In this document: in pieces, positions 26,216 through 34,424 of the stretch
How the letters are laid out: each line of letters opens with the position of its first letter
Numbering within the stretch: the first letter of the stretch is position 1
Assembly: GCF_000482705.1 (NCBI RefSeq)
Contig: NZ_AXWO01000027.1
Coordinates: 17,616 to 81,615, forward strand
Direction of reading: 5' to 3'
Source: Glycomyces arizonensis DSM 44726
Lineage (GTDB): Bacteria > Actinomycetota > Actinomycetes > Mycobacteriales > Micromonosporaceae
Length of the DNA: 64,000 nt
Program-made: the position numbers and the translations under genes
Notes under the pieces: model-generated
Databases searched by the model: none
The model's input: the letters and a program-made list of their open reading frames with translations, nothing else
Told to the model about the DNA's origin: nothing

Positions 26216-27571
26216 TCAGTCGCTCCAGAAGACGTCGATCTCGGCGCCGAGCTTCTTGAGTCGTTCGGTGAGTCGTTCGTAGCCGCGGTGGATGACGTTG
26301 ACGTGGCGCAGGACGGAGGTGCCTTTGGCGGCGAGCATGGCGAGCAGGAGGACGACGGCGGGGCGCAGGGCGGGCGGGCAGACGACTTCGGTGCCGGACC
26401 AGCGGATGGGTCCGTCCACATAGATCCTGTGGGGGTCGAGGAGGCGGACGCGGCCGCCGAGTCGGTTGAGTTCGGTGAGGTAGATGGCGCGGTTCTCGTA
26501 GACCCAGTCGTGGATGAGGGTGGAGCCTTCGGCGCAGGAGGCGATGAGGGCGAAGAAGGGGAGGTTGTCGATGTTGAGGCCGGGGAAGGGCATGGGGTGG
26601 ATCTTGTCGATGGGGGCGTGGAGTTCGGAGGGGTGGACGGTGAGGTCGAGCAGGCGGGTGCGGCCGTTGGCGGCGAGGTATTCGGTGCCGCAGGTGTGGC
26701 GCAGGCCCATCTCTTCGGCGAGGGCGAGTTCGATTTCGACGAATTCGATGGGGACGCGGCGGACGGTGATCTCGGATTCGGTGACGATGCCGGCGGCGAT
26801 GAGGCTCCAGGCTTCGATGGGGTCTTCGGAGGGGGCGTAGTCGATGTCGACGTCGATGGTCTCGCGGCCGTGGACGGTGATGGTGGTGGTGCCGAGGCCG
26901 TCGATGCGGACGCCGAGTCGTTCGAGGTAGAAGCAGAGGTCTTGGACCATGTAGTTGCATGAGGCGTTGCGGATGGTGGTGGGGACGGGGTGTCGGGCGG
27001 CGGCCATGATGGCGTTTTCGGTGACGGTGTCGCCGCGTTCGGTCAGGACGATGGAGCGGGGTGGTTCGATGTGTTCTTTGACTGAGGCGTGGTAGCAGCC
27101 GTGTGAGGTTTCGACGGTGAGGCCGAAGCGTCGGAGGGCGACCATGTGGGGTTCGACGGTGCGGTCGCCGAGTTCGCAGCCGCCGGCGAAGGGCAGTTCG
27201 AAGTCGGAGTGGTCGTGCAGGAGTGGTCCGAGGAACATGATGATGGATCGGGTGCGCCTGGCGGCGTCGGCGTCGATGCGGGAGAGGTCGAGGTGGTCGG
27301 GTGGGGTGATTTCGAGGTCGCCGTCGGGGCCGAGCCAGCGGTAGCGGACGCCCATGCTGGAGAGGACGCGGAGGATGCGGGTGACTTCTTCGATGCGGGC
27401 GACGCGGCGCAGGGTGGTGGTGCCTTTGTTGAGGAGGCTGGCGCATAGGAGGGCGACGCCGGCGTTCTTGGAGGTTTTGACGTCGATGGAGCCGGAGAGG
27501 GTGACGCCGCCGCGGACGCGGAGGTGGAGGGGGGCGGTGGTGGGGCGCGCGCCGGTGTCGGTCTCGAGCAT
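26216..27571 (-). CDS. MurA-like enolpyruvyl transferase
   Basis: A 451-residue member of the EPSP synthase/MurA family. MurA transfers enolpyruvate to UDP-GlcNAc in the first committed step of peptidoglycan synthesis. Seen are Lys35-Asn36 (matching the Lys-Asn of MurA) and the loop GGCELGDRTVEPH with Cys132, the PEP-adduct residue. Inside-out barrel repeats run to the C-terminus. Several family positions differ from typical MurA (KNAG instead of KNAALP), so it is probably a second, divergent paralogue; the housekeeping copy would be elsewhere. It has a leaderless -10 6 nt before the ATG. Confidence 0.85.
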   Translation of the reverse strand: MLETDTGARPTTAPLHLRVRGGVTLSGSIDVKTSKNAGVALLCASLLNKGTTTLRRVARIEEVTRILRVLSSMGVRYRWLGPDGDLEITPPDHLDLSRIDADAARRTRSIIMFLGPLLHDHSDFELPFAGGCELGDRTVEPHMVALRRFGLTVETSHGCYHASVKEHIEPPRSIVLTERGDTVTENAIMAAARHPVPTTIRNASCNYMVQDLCFYLERLGVRIDGLGTTTITVHGRETIDVDIDYAPSEDPIEAWSLIAAGIVTESEITVRRVPIEFVEIELALAEEMGLRHTCGTEYLAANGRTRLLDLTVHPSELHAPIDKIHPMPFPGLNIDNLPFFALIASCAEGSTLIHDWVYENRAIYLTELNRLGGRVRLLDPHRIYVDGPIRWSGTEVVCPPALRPAVVLLLAMLAAKGTSVLRHVNVIHRGYERLTERLKKLGAEIDVFWSD

Positions 27572-27577
27572 GGCGTC

Positions 27578-27583
27578 AGACTA
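27578..27583 (-). promoter_or_regulatory. -10 element of the MurA-like gene (leaderless)
   Basis: TAGTCT on the minus strand, 6 nt before the ATG at 27571. Confidence 0.55.
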
Positions 27584-27619
27584 GCGGAGTTCGGGGGTGT
27601 TGCTGTGCGGTTCGCGAGC

Positions 27620-28561
27620 TCAGGTGGTGTGGGGTTCGTCGGCGGGGGCGATGCCTTCGGCTTCGCGGACGAGTTCGTCGAGCAGTTGCATGACGGCGGC
27701 GACGGCGGGGCGGCGGGCGGCGCCGCGGAGGGTGACGGCGCGGAAGTGGCGGAAGGGGGTGAAGGGTCCGGAGACGGGGATGCGGGTGAGGTCGAGGTGG
27801 GGTGGGAGGTCGACGAGGCGGGGGACGAGGGCGACGCCGAGGTGGTGGGCGACCATGATGGCGATGACGTTCCATTCGCGGGCTTCGCCGATGACGGTGG
27901 GGCGGAATCCGGCGTTGGAGCAGGCGGTGAGGACGTGGCGGCGGTGGATGGAGCCGGGGACGCCGAGGACCCAGGGTTCGCGTTCGAGTGAGCGCAGGTC
28001 GATGGCGGGGGTGTCGGTGAGGTGGTGGCCGGTGGGGATGACGAGGTCGAAGGGGTCGTTGAAGACGGTTTGGGAGTCGAAGCGGATGTCTTCGGGCGGG
28101 GGGTTGTCGGGGGTGGCTTCGACGAGGGCGAGGTCGGCTTCGCCGGCGAAGAGGAGGTCGAAGCTTTCGGAGGCTTCGGCTTCTCTGAGGCGCAGTTCGA
28201 GGGCGGGGTAGTGGGTGCGGGCGCGGTCGACGAGGGGGGCGAGGAGGGTGGCGATGGCGGTGGGGAAGCCGCACAGGCGCATGAGGCCGGAGGGTTCGCC
28301 TTCGGTGGCTTGGAGTTCGGCTTCGGCGAGGCGCCACATGGCTTCGATGGCGTCGATGTGGGCGAGGAGGATGTGGGCGGCGGAGGAGAGGCGGACTCTG
28401 CGGCCGTGGGGTTCGAGGAGGGGGACGCCGAGTTCTTTGGAGAGGAGGCGGATCTGCTGGGAGGCGGCTGAGGTGGACATGTGGAGGGATTTGGCGGCGG
28501 CGGAGACGGTGCCGTGGTGGGCGATGGCGCGCAGTACGTGCAGTCGGCGCAGATCGATCAC
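27620..28561 (-). CDS. LysR family transcriptional regulator
   Basis: A 313-residue regulator. The N-terminal winged HTH (residues 3-60: LRRLHVLRAIAHHGTVSAAA and SASAASQQIRLLSKELG-like pattern) is followed by a periplasmic-binding-like effector domain from about residue 88 to 290. The GTG start is supported by an AAAGGAGG site 8 nt upstream. It lies upstream of the MurA-like gene on the same strand with a 36-nt spacing, rather than divergent from it. A role in controlling that gene is possible but not shown. Effector is unknown. Confidence 0.9.
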   Translation of the reverse strand: MIDLRRLHVLRAIAHHGTVSAAAKSLHMSTSAASQQIRLLSKELGVPLLEPHGRRVRLSSAAHILLAHIDAIEAMWRLAEAELQATEGEPSGLMRLCGFPTAIATLLAPLVDRARTHYPALELRLREAEASESFDLLFAGEADLALVEATPDNPPPEDIRFDSQTVFNDPFDLVIPTGHHLTDTPAIDLRSLEREPWVLGVPGSIHRRHVLTACSNAGFRPTVIGEAREWNVIAIMVAHHLGVALVPRLVDLPPHLDLTRIPVSGPFTPFRHFRAVTLRGAARRPAVAAVMQLLDELVREAEGIAPADEPHTT

Positions 28562-28728
28562 TGGGTGGGCCTCCTTTGATGGTTAAGCTTTCGCTTCACA
28601 GTGAGTTTCGCAAACTCAGGCTGCCGGTGTGTTGTGAGGCGGGGGAATGAGGTCTTACATTCGATGAGGGCGGGCGTCGACCCGTACCGATCTCATGTTT
28701 CCAGACATCCTGTGAGGAGGAATGGCTC

Positions 28729-28920
28729 ATGCTGTGCTGCCCGTTTTGTGGTTGGCCCGATGACGATCCGGTGACGACCGTCTCGGTGCATCCGACACCG
28801 TCGGGTGTCACGATGTGGACGCGGTGTGCTTGTGGGTCGCTCCAGACCAGGGTGCTTCGCGGGGCGAGGGCCGTGGTGACGGCTCGGAGTCGTCCGAGTG
28901 TGAAGACCGCGGCTGTGTAG
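28729..28920 (+). CDS. small zinc-ribbon-like protein
   Basis: A 63-residue protein with CPFCGW (Cys4, Cys7) and RCACG (Cys33, Cys35), a spacing that can form a small zinc ribbon. The C-terminal 25 residues are Arg/Val-rich without pattern. GAGGAGG lies 8 nt before the ATG, which supports real translation. Function is unknown; such ribbons bind nucleic acid or protein. It sits alone between LysR and a membrane-protein gene. Confidence 0.55.
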   Translation: MLCCPFCGWPDDDPVTTVSVHPTPSGVTMWTRCACGSLQTRVLRGARAVVTARSRPSVKTAAV

Positions 28921-29035
28921 TCGGTCTCCCCGCCACCCCCTCTTTCACTGCTCTCTCTTTTTCGCGCGCCGCGGCGATGCGGCTGTTTCGGCGTGCGTTC
29001 ATGCCATCTACCTGCGATACAGAAGGAATCTGTCG

Positions 29036-29422
29036 ATGCCGGACTTCGACCTGCGCATGGCGCTCCAGATTTTCGGGGCGCTGCTGTGCATTGCCAACTA
29101 CCTGCTCATCCAGACGCGGCGCATCACGGCCACGCAGCCGGTGTCGCTGCTCATCGTCGCTTCGGGCGGTGTGATTCTGCTCGCTTCGGCCATCCTGGGT
29201 GCTGACTGGGGCCTGATCATGCTCGAGGTGTCGTGGCTGGTCATGGTCTCGGTGACCTTGATCGTGCGGCACCGTGAGTCGGTGGCTTCGGCGGCCGCTG
29301 CGAATGCGGGTGCCGAGGTGGACACCGGTGCGATCGCCGTGGGCACGGCCGCGGTGGAGACCGTGGCGGCGTTCGACATGGGGAACACCGGCGAGCTGGA
29401 GCTCGTGGGCGCGGGCCGCTAG
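29036..29422 (+). CDS. CBU_0592-like small integral membrane protein
   Basis: A 128-residue protein with three membrane helices between residues about 5 and 82 (ALQIFGALLCIANYLLIQTR, then a short polar turn and two more). The pattern resembles the CBU_0592-like domain of unknown function. The remaining ~45 residues are an Ala/Val-rich, Thr/Glu-dotted tail. Start is an ATG with AAGGAAT upstream. The stop codon is shared with the -10 element of the next gene, a response regulator. Confidence 0.75.
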   Translation: MPDFDLRMALQIFGALLCIANYLLIQTRRITATQPVSLLIVASGGVILLASAILGADWGLIMLEVSWLVMVSVTLIVRHRESVASAAAANAGAEVDTGAIAVGTAAVETVAAFDMGNTGELELVGAGR

Positions 29423-29425
29423 TCT
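29420..29425 (+). promoter_or_regulatory. -10 element of the response regulator gene (leaderless)
   Basis: TAGTCT begins with the stop codon of the preceding gene and lies 6 nt before the GTG at 29432. Confidence 0.5.
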
Positions 29426-29431
29426 GCTGGT

Positions 29432-30073
29432 GTGACAATCCGAGTGCTCATCGCCGACGATCAGGAGATGGTCCGGGCCGGTTTCCGGGCGATCATCGAC
29501 GCGCAGAGCGACATGGAGGTGGTGGCCGATGCCGCCGACGGCGTCGAGGCGGTGGCCCAGGCGCGGCGGCATCGGCCCGATGTGTGTCTGTTCGACATCC
29601 GGATGCCGCGCCTGGACGGCCTGGAGGCGACGCGGACGCTGCTGGCGAACGGGCCCGGCCCCAGGATCGTGGTGGTGACCACGTTCGATACCGACGAGTA
29701 CGTGTACGGGGCGCTGCGGTCGGGGGCGACGGGGTTCTTGTTGAAGGATTCGGGTCCGACGCTGCTGGTGGAGGCGGTGCGGGCGGCCGCGGGCGGGGAG
29801 TCGCTGGTGTCGCCGTCGGTGACGGTGCGGCTGTTGGAGCGGTTGACCGAGCCGGTGGTGCGGGGGCCTCGGGCCGATGAGGTGTTGACCGAGCGGGAGC
29901 TGGATGTGGTGGAGCATGTGGCGCGGGGTCGCACCAATGCCGAGATCGCGGGGGCGCTGTTCGTGTCGGTCTCGACGGTGAAGACGCATCTGGAGGCGGT
30001 GCGGATGAAGTTGGGGGCGCGCAATCGCACGGAGATCGCGATCTGGGCGTGGGAGCACGGCGTCGTCGGCTGA
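29432..30073 (+). CDS. NarL/LuxR-type response regulator
   Basis: A 213-residue two-component regulator. The receiver domain (residues 3-120) has the acidic pair Asp9-Asp10, the phosphorylation site Asp55 in VCLFDIRMP, Thr83 in VVVTTF and Lys105 in FLLKDS. A LuxR-type HTH occupies residues about 150-210 (LTERELDVVEHVARGRTNAE). No histidine kinase gene is adjacent, so it is an orphan here. It has a leaderless -10 element and its stop overlaps the next ATG by one base, making translation of the YigZ-like gene coupled. Confidence 0.93.
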   Translation: MTIRVLIADDQEMVRAGFRAIIDAQSDMEVVADAADGVEAVAQARRHRPDVCLFDIRMPRLDGLEATRTLLANGPGPRIVVVTTFDTDEYVYGALRSGATGFLLKDSGPTLLVEAVRAAAGGESLVSPSVTVRLLERLTEPVVRGPRADEVLTERELDVVEHVARGRTNAEIAGALFVSVSTVKTHLEAVRMKLGARNRTEIAIWAWEHGVVG

Positions 30074-30684
30074 TGCGTGGGATCGCGGTGGCCGAGTGCA
30101 CGGTCGAGACGGTGGTGAACCGGTCCCGGTTCGTGTGCACGGTGTATCGGGTGGCCGGTGAGGGCGAGGCGCGGGAGCGGATCGAGGCGCATCGGCGGCG
30201 GTGTTGGGACGCGTCGCACAACTGCACGGCGTATGTGCTCGATGGCGGCGCGGTGGAGCGGTCGTCCGATGACGGTGAGCCGGCGGGGACGGCGGGGGCG
30301 CCGATGCTGGAGGTGCTGCGGGGGCGTGGCCTGAGTGAGGTGCTGGCGGTGGTGACGCGGTATTTCGGCGGGGTGAAGCTGGGGACCGGCGGTTTGGTGC
30401 GCGCGTATGGTTCGGCGGTGTCGCGGGCGGTCGAGGCGGCGGGGACGGTCGTGGTGGCGGTGTGGCCGCGGCTGCGGGTGCGTCTGGACTATGACCGGGC
30501 GGGGAGTCTGGAGGGGCTGTTGCGGCTGCGGGAGGATGTGCGGTTGCTCGCGGTGGAGTTCGGTCCGGTGGTGGTCTTCGATGTGGCGTGCGCCGATGTC
30601 GAGGTGCTGGCGGGGTGGTTGGCGTCGCAGACGGCGGGTGCGGCGGAGGTCGAGCCTGCTGGGGCGATGCGGGTCGAGCTGTAG
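30073..30684 (+). CDS. YigZ/IMPACT family protein
   Basis: A 203-residue protein of the UPF0029 family (bacterial YigZ, eukaryotic IMPACT). The N-terminal domain carries the family pattern SHNCTAYVLDGG, SSDDGEPAGTAGAPML and TRYFGGVKLGTGGLVRAYG; a C-terminal ferredoxin-like DUF1949 domain follows from about residue 135. IMPACT binds Gcn1 in eukaryotes; the bacterial role is unclear and may involve nucleic acid or ribosomes. The ATG overlaps the stop of the response regulator by one base. Confidence 0.9.
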   Translation: MRGIAVAECTVETVVNRSRFVCTVYRVAGEGEARERIEAHRRRCWDASHNCTAYVLDGGAVERSSDDGEPAGTAGAPMLEVLRGRGLSEVLAVVTRYFGGVKLGTGGLVRAYGSAVSRAVEAAGTVVVAVWPRLRVRLDYDRAGSLEGLLRLREDVRLLAVEFGPVVVFDVACADVEVLAGWLASQTAGAAEVEPAGAMRVEL

Positions 30685-30714
30685 GGTGTTCCTTTTGGAG
30701 CAGATTGGGGCAGT

Positions 30715-31695
30715 GTGATGACCACCAGAGATGTGAACGATAACGTACCGGTGTTTCCGAACCCGTTCATCACCGAGCGCGCCGATCCCCAGATCACCCG
30801 AGGCCCGGGCGGGCGCTACTACTTCACCGGCACCGTCCCGGCCTTCGACCGGATCGTGCTGCGCGGCGCCGACACCCTCGCAGGCCTGCCCGACGCCGAC
30901 GAGGTGACGATCTGGACCGCCCACGAGAGCGGCCCGATGGGCTCGCACATCTGGGCGCCCGAACTGCACTGGATCGACGGCGCCTGGTACGTCTACTTCG
31001 CCGCCGGCGACGCCGGGGACGCGACCGCCGACGTCTGGCGCATCCGCATGTACGTCCTGGCCAACCCCAGCCCGAACCCGCTCGAAGGCACCTGGACCGA
31101 GCAGGGCCAGATCGCCACCCCGATCGACTCGTTCTCCCTGGACGCCACCACGTTCGCCTGCGCGGGCCGGCGCTACCTGTGCTGGGCCCAGCACAACCCC
31201 GAGCTACCCGAAACCAACACCAGCCTCTACCTCGCCGAACTGGCGAACCCGTGGACCATCACCGGCACCCCCGTCGAGATCTCCCGCCCGGACCGGGACT
31301 GGGAGCGGATCCGCTTCGCCGTCAACGAAGGCCCCTACGCCCTGATCCGGGGCGGCCGGGTCTTCATCACCTACTCCGCCTCGGGCACCGGCGCCGAATA
31401 CTGCGTCGGCCTGCTCACCGCGGGCGCCGCAGCCGACCTCCTCGATCCCGGCTCGTGGACCAAACACGACGAGCCGGTCTTCACCACCAGCGAGGCGAAC
31501 AGCATCTTCGGGCCCGGCCACAACGCGTTCACCGTCGACGAACACGGCCGCGACGTGCTGGTCTACCACGCCCGCGCCTACCCCGAGATCGAAGGCGACC
31601 CCCTGGACAACCCCGACCGGCACTGCCGCCTCCAGCCGTTCGGCTGGAAGAGCGACGGCACCCCCGACTTCGGCGAGCCCCTGCCCGAACCGTAA
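30715..31695 (+). CDS. glycoside hydrolase family 43 protein
   Basis: A 326-residue five-bladed beta-propeller enzyme of the arabinanase/xylosidase clan. The expected triad is visible as Asp24 (ERADPQITR), Asp143 (FSLDATTF) and Glu205 (AVNEGPYAL), and the blade motif SHIWAPELHW is typical. No signal peptide is present, so it should act on oligosaccharides inside the cell. Starts GTG 30715 and ATG 30718 are both possible. Its 3' end overlaps the open frame of the convergent arfB gene by 492 nt. Confidence 0.88.
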   Translation: MMTTRDVNDNVPVFPNPFITERADPQITRGPGGRYYFTGTVPAFDRIVLRGADTLAGLPDADEVTIWTAHESGPMGSHIWAPELHWIDGAWYVYFAAGDAGDATADVWRIRMYVLANPSPNPLEGTWTEQGQIATPIDSFSLDATTFACAGRRYLCWAQHNPELPETNTSLYLAELANPWTITGTPVEISRPDRDWERIRFAVNEGPYALIRGGRVFITYSASGTGAEYCVGLLTAGAAADLLDPGSWTKHDEPVFTTSEANSIFGPGHNAFTVDEHGRDVLVYHARAYPEIEGDPLDNPDRHCRLQPFGWKSDGTPDFGEPLPEP

Positions 31696-32112
31696 GTCGC
31701 CGGTGTCGCGGCGCAGCCGCTTGACCTCGCCGCGGCGCCGCTTCGCCTCCAGACGCCGACGCTTGGCGCCCTTCGACGGCTTGGTGGCCTTGCGGGCCGG
31801 GGGCGGCGCGGCGATCGAACGGCGCAGCAGCTCACCGAGCCGCTCGGCCGCGGCCTGGCGGTTGCGCAGCTGCGAGCGGAACTGCGAGGCGGTGATCGTG
31901 ACCGTCCCATCGACCAGGCGGCCCGACAGGCGGCTCAGTGCCCGCTGCACCAGCGGCTCGGGGATCGCCTTGCTCGCGGCCACGTCGAAGACGAGCTCGA
32001 CGCGCGAATCGGTGGTGTTGACCCCCTGGCCGCCCGGCCCCGACGAACGCGAGAACCGCCAGGTCAGTTCGCTGTCGGGGATGGCGATGTCGTCGGTGAC
32101 CCGCACGGGCAC
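31204..32112 (-). CDS. arfB: ribosome rescue hydrolase ArfB, frame extends into GH43 antisense
   Basis: Codons 1-139 encode a complete ArfB/YaeJ. The release-factor-like domain has SSGPGGQGVNT (the GGQ that hydrolyses peptidyl-tRNA on stalled ribosomes), and the basic tail KGAKRRRLEAKRRRGEVKRLRR inserts in the mRNA channel. Normal family length is about 140 residues. At codon 140 the frame meets a TTA that is the complement of the GH43 stop and continues antisense through that gene to 31204, giving 302 residues. The extension is unlikely to be functional protein. The GTG start has GAGAGGAG 7 nt upstream. Confidence 0.75.
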   Translation of the reverse strand: MPVRVTDDIAIPDSELTWRFSRSSGPGGQGVNTTDSRVELVFDVAASKAIPEPLVQRALSRLSGRLVDGTVTITASQFRSQLRNRQAAAERLGELLRRSIAAPPPARKATKPSKGAKRRRLEAKRRRGEVKRLRRDTGDLRFGQGLAEVGGAVALPAERLEAAVPVGVVQGVAFDLGVGAGVVDQHVAAVFVDGERVVAGPEDAVRLAGGEDRLVVFGPRAGIEEVGCGARGEQADAVFGAGARGGVGDEDPAAPDQGVGAFVDGEADPLPVPVRAGDLDGGAGDGPRVRQFGEVEAGVGFG

Positions 32113-32136
32113 GACCGGCTCCTCTCAAGCGTCGAA

Positions 32137-33183
32137 TCAAGCACCGAAGGCGCGATGCGCCCAGCGGACGAACATCGCGAAGATCGGGCGGCCGCGCTCC
32201 AGGACCGCGTCGTCGCCGGAGCCGACCTCGGCCTCGTAGGTGCTCTCGTCCAGCGGCTTGCCCGCGGTGAGCCGGCCGAGCACCGTCGGGGCGAGCCAAG
32301 CGTACTTGGCCGCGCCGGTGACCGCGATCGCCTCGGCGAGACGCTCACCGCTGTATCCGGCGTCGGTGAGCCCGGCGCGGTAGGCGTCGGTGACCGCCTG
32401 CTCGGTCTCGGCCAACAGCGCGACCGGTTGGAGGCCGTCGAGGAAGGTGTCGGCGATGAGATTGGCGATGTCCTCGCCGACCGCGCCGCGCCCCAGGAAC
32501 GCCCAGTCGAGCAGGACCGGGTCGGTGCCGCGGCACGTCAGGTTCATCGGCCACACGTCCAGATGGCACAGCGTCTGCGGCAGCGCCTCGGCCCGGTCGA
32601 ACAGTTCGCCGCGGCGCTCCCAGATGGCGCGCAAGCCCGCCCGGAGGTCGCCGGGCCAGTGGCGGGCGGCGGTCGGGTGGTCCCAGTCGATGTCCGCGAA
32701 GGCATTGCGGCCCGAATACTGGCGCAGCCAGGTCCGCGAATGCCAGGCCTGCTCGGAGCCGGTGACGTGCCGGGCCTGGGCGGCGCCGAGCTGGCGGGCG
32801 AAGTGCGTGAACTGCCCGGTGTCCCAGCGGTCGGCGGCGGTGCCCTGGACGTCTTCGAGCCACAGCTCGGCCGACCCGTCGGGGCGCTCGGCGGCGGCCA
32901 GGAGCTGGGGCGCGCTCAAGGCCGTGCCCTCGCCGTAGCGGGCCGCGGCGCCGGTGGTGTAGGCGAGGTATTCGCGTTTCCAGTAGTTCCAGTGGTGCGG
33001 GTCGTCGCTGGCGGCCCACCGGCCGGGCCCGCCGCTGCCGGGGGTGGCGTGTTTGAGGATGGCGGTGCCGCCGGGGCCGGTGACGCGCCAGATGCCGCCG
33101 GTGGCCTCGTTGACGGTGTTGTGTTGCAGCGCTTCCCACTCGATGGGGGTGCCGACGGGGGAGCAGGCGGGTTCGGTGAGCAC
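32137..33183 (-). CDS. aminoglycoside phosphotransferase/choline kinase-like protein
   Basis: A 348-residue kinase-fold protein. The catalytic loop CHLDVWPMNL (Brenner HxDxxxxN) and the metal-binding LLDWAFLGRG are clear; the N-lobe Lys is probably in GTAILKHA. Such APH-like proteins phosphorylate small alcohols or antibiotics; the substrate cannot be named and resistance should not be assumed. The GTG start at 33183 has a weak -10-like CACAAT 6 nt upstream. arfB follows on the same strand after 24 nt. Confidence 0.8.
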   Translation of the reverse strand: MLTEPACSPVGTPIEWEALQHNTVNEATGGIWRVTGPGGTAILKHATPGSGGPGRWAASDDPHHWNYWKREYLAYTTGAAARYGEGTALSAPQLLAAAERPDGSAELWLEDVQGTAADRWDTGQFTHFARQLGAAQARHVTGSEQAWHSRTWLRQYSGRNAFADIDWDHPTAARHWPGDLRAGLRAIWERRGELFDRAEALPQTLCHLDVWPMNLTCRGTDPVLLDWAFLGRGAVGEDIANLIADTFLDGLQPVALLAETEQAVTDAYRAGLTDAGYSGERLAEAIAVTGAAKYAWLAPTVLGRLTAGKPLDESTYEAEVGSGDDAVLERGRPIFAMFVRWAHRAFGA

Positions 33184-33195
33184 GGGACGATTGTG

Positions 33196-34380
33196 TCAGT
33201 CGCCTGGGCCGAGGCCGGGGCACGGGTCGCCGCCGATGGCGCTGATGCAGTCGACGCCGAGCAAGTCCTGCATCCAATCGCTGCCCGGCCCGTCGTTGCT
33301 GGAGTGTTCGCTGATCTCGTGGTCGGCGGTGCAGTGCTCGGCGGCCGTGTCGCAGGAGCGGACGTCGACGACCACGGCGGTGCGCATGGCTCGCGGGTCG
33401 GGGGTTACGGCGTTGTAGCGGATCCAGCCGGCCAGTGGCGTGGTGGTGTCCTTCTGGAACGGTTCGGCGGCGAAGCGGTGGAAGGTCTGCGGGTTCATGC
33501 TGCCTCGGTCGAGGACCGGGACGCAGGCCGGTGTGAGCAGGCGGTCTTCGCTGGGGAAGGCGGAGACCGCGCTGTAGACGGTCGCCTGTTCGCGTCGGTG
33601 TGCGGCAGGGTCGTCGTACCGGTCGGTCAGGTGGAGGTCGTCGATCCTGAGTTTCAGGTCGAGATCCTCGCAGTGCTGGTAGTTCTCGCCCATCATCGGC
33701 CAGGACCAGTTCGGTCCCCACACGCCTGAATCGTACGAGTCGCCGAGGTTGACGCCGAAACCGTAGTAGTCGACCTGGGTGGCGGCGGCATAGTCGACCG
33801 GGTCGAGGTTGGCGGTCTGGGTGACGAACAGCTTGTCGGGGCTCCAGTCGTCGTCGGATTCCTTGCCGAGGAATTCGTCCATGTCGACCGGTGCGTGCTG
33901 GTCGGCCCGGGTGCAGGATTGCAGGAGCGTGGTGCCTGCCGGGCTGGTCAGGCGGGCGTTGAGGCAGTTGATCCCCGCGGCGGTGGTGGCCTCGGCGGCG
34001 ATGCCGAGGCGCTGGCCGGCGCCGAAGGCGTCGGTGTAGGTCTCCAGGCGGACCTCGCTGATCGTCAGCGCCGCCTCCCACACCAGTTCGAGCGTGATCT
34101 CCTTGGCGGGGACGGCGAGCGTGCGGGCCTGGACGGTGGCCGGGTCGTCGATACCGTCGAGCAGTCCCGTCGCGTCGGCCGCCGGTGCGGCCGCAAGGTC
34201 ACTGCCGTCCCATGCGAAGACCTCGCCGGTGGGCGGCACGACAGTCCCGCGGAGTAGGTCGTAGGCGTCGCCCCAAATGGGATGCCAGGCGGTGAGCGCG
34301 CAGGCGAGGGCGACGGCCGCCACCCACCGGGGTCGCATCGAAGGCGTCTGGAGGGCATCGTGGGGGATCAGGCGGGGCAT
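33196..34380 (-). CDS. hypothetical surface-exposed protein
   Basis: A 394-residue protein with an N-terminal signal anchor (residues about 17-35, after a short positively charged head) and a long extracellular part. No family is recognised. Several Cys pairs in the ectodomain (NCLNARL, SCTRADQ, HCEDLD, ACVPVLD, SCDTAAEHC, DCISAIGGDPC) suggest disulfides. The ATG is supported by TAGCAT 6 nt upstream on the minus strand. It follows the helicase gene on the same strand but has its own promoter. Confidence 0.7.
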   Translation of the reverse strand: MPRLIPHDALQTPSMRPRWVAAVALACALTAWHPIWGDAYDLLRGTVVPPTGEVFAWDGSDLAAAPAADATGLLDGIDDPATVQARTLAVPAKEITLELVWEAALTISEVRLETYTDAFGAGQRLGIAAEATTAAGINCLNARLTSPAGTTLLQSCTRADQHAPVDMDEFLGKESDDDWSPDKLFVTQTANLDPVDYAAATQVDYYGFGVNLGDSYDSGVWGPNWSWPMMGENYQHCEDLDLKLRIDDLHLTDRYDDPAAHRREQATVYSAVSAFPSEDRLLTPACVPVLDRGSMNPQTFHRFAAEPFQKDTTTPLAGWIRYNAVTPDPRAMRTAVVVDVRSCDTAAEHCTADHEISEHSSNDGPGSDWMQDLLGVDCISAIGGDPCPGLGPGD

Positions 34381-34386
34381 CGGGCG

Positions 34387-34392
34387 ATGCTA
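34387..34392 (-). promoter_or_regulatory. -10 element of the surface-protein gene (leaderless)
   Basis: TAGCAT on the minus strand, 6 nt before the ATG at 34380. Confidence 0.5.
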
Positions 34393-34424
34393 CCAATCCT
34401 CACTTCTCCCTTGTGGCCACCGAT

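Noticed and set aside
26195..28471. Long plus-strand frames opposite the MurA-like and LysR genes
   Set aside because: Gly/Val/Asp-rich antisense shadows caused by codon bias of the real minus-strand genes.
29432..30684. Two-component pair with an adjacent kinase
   Set aside because: No histidine kinase gene is found on either side; the response regulator is an orphan here.
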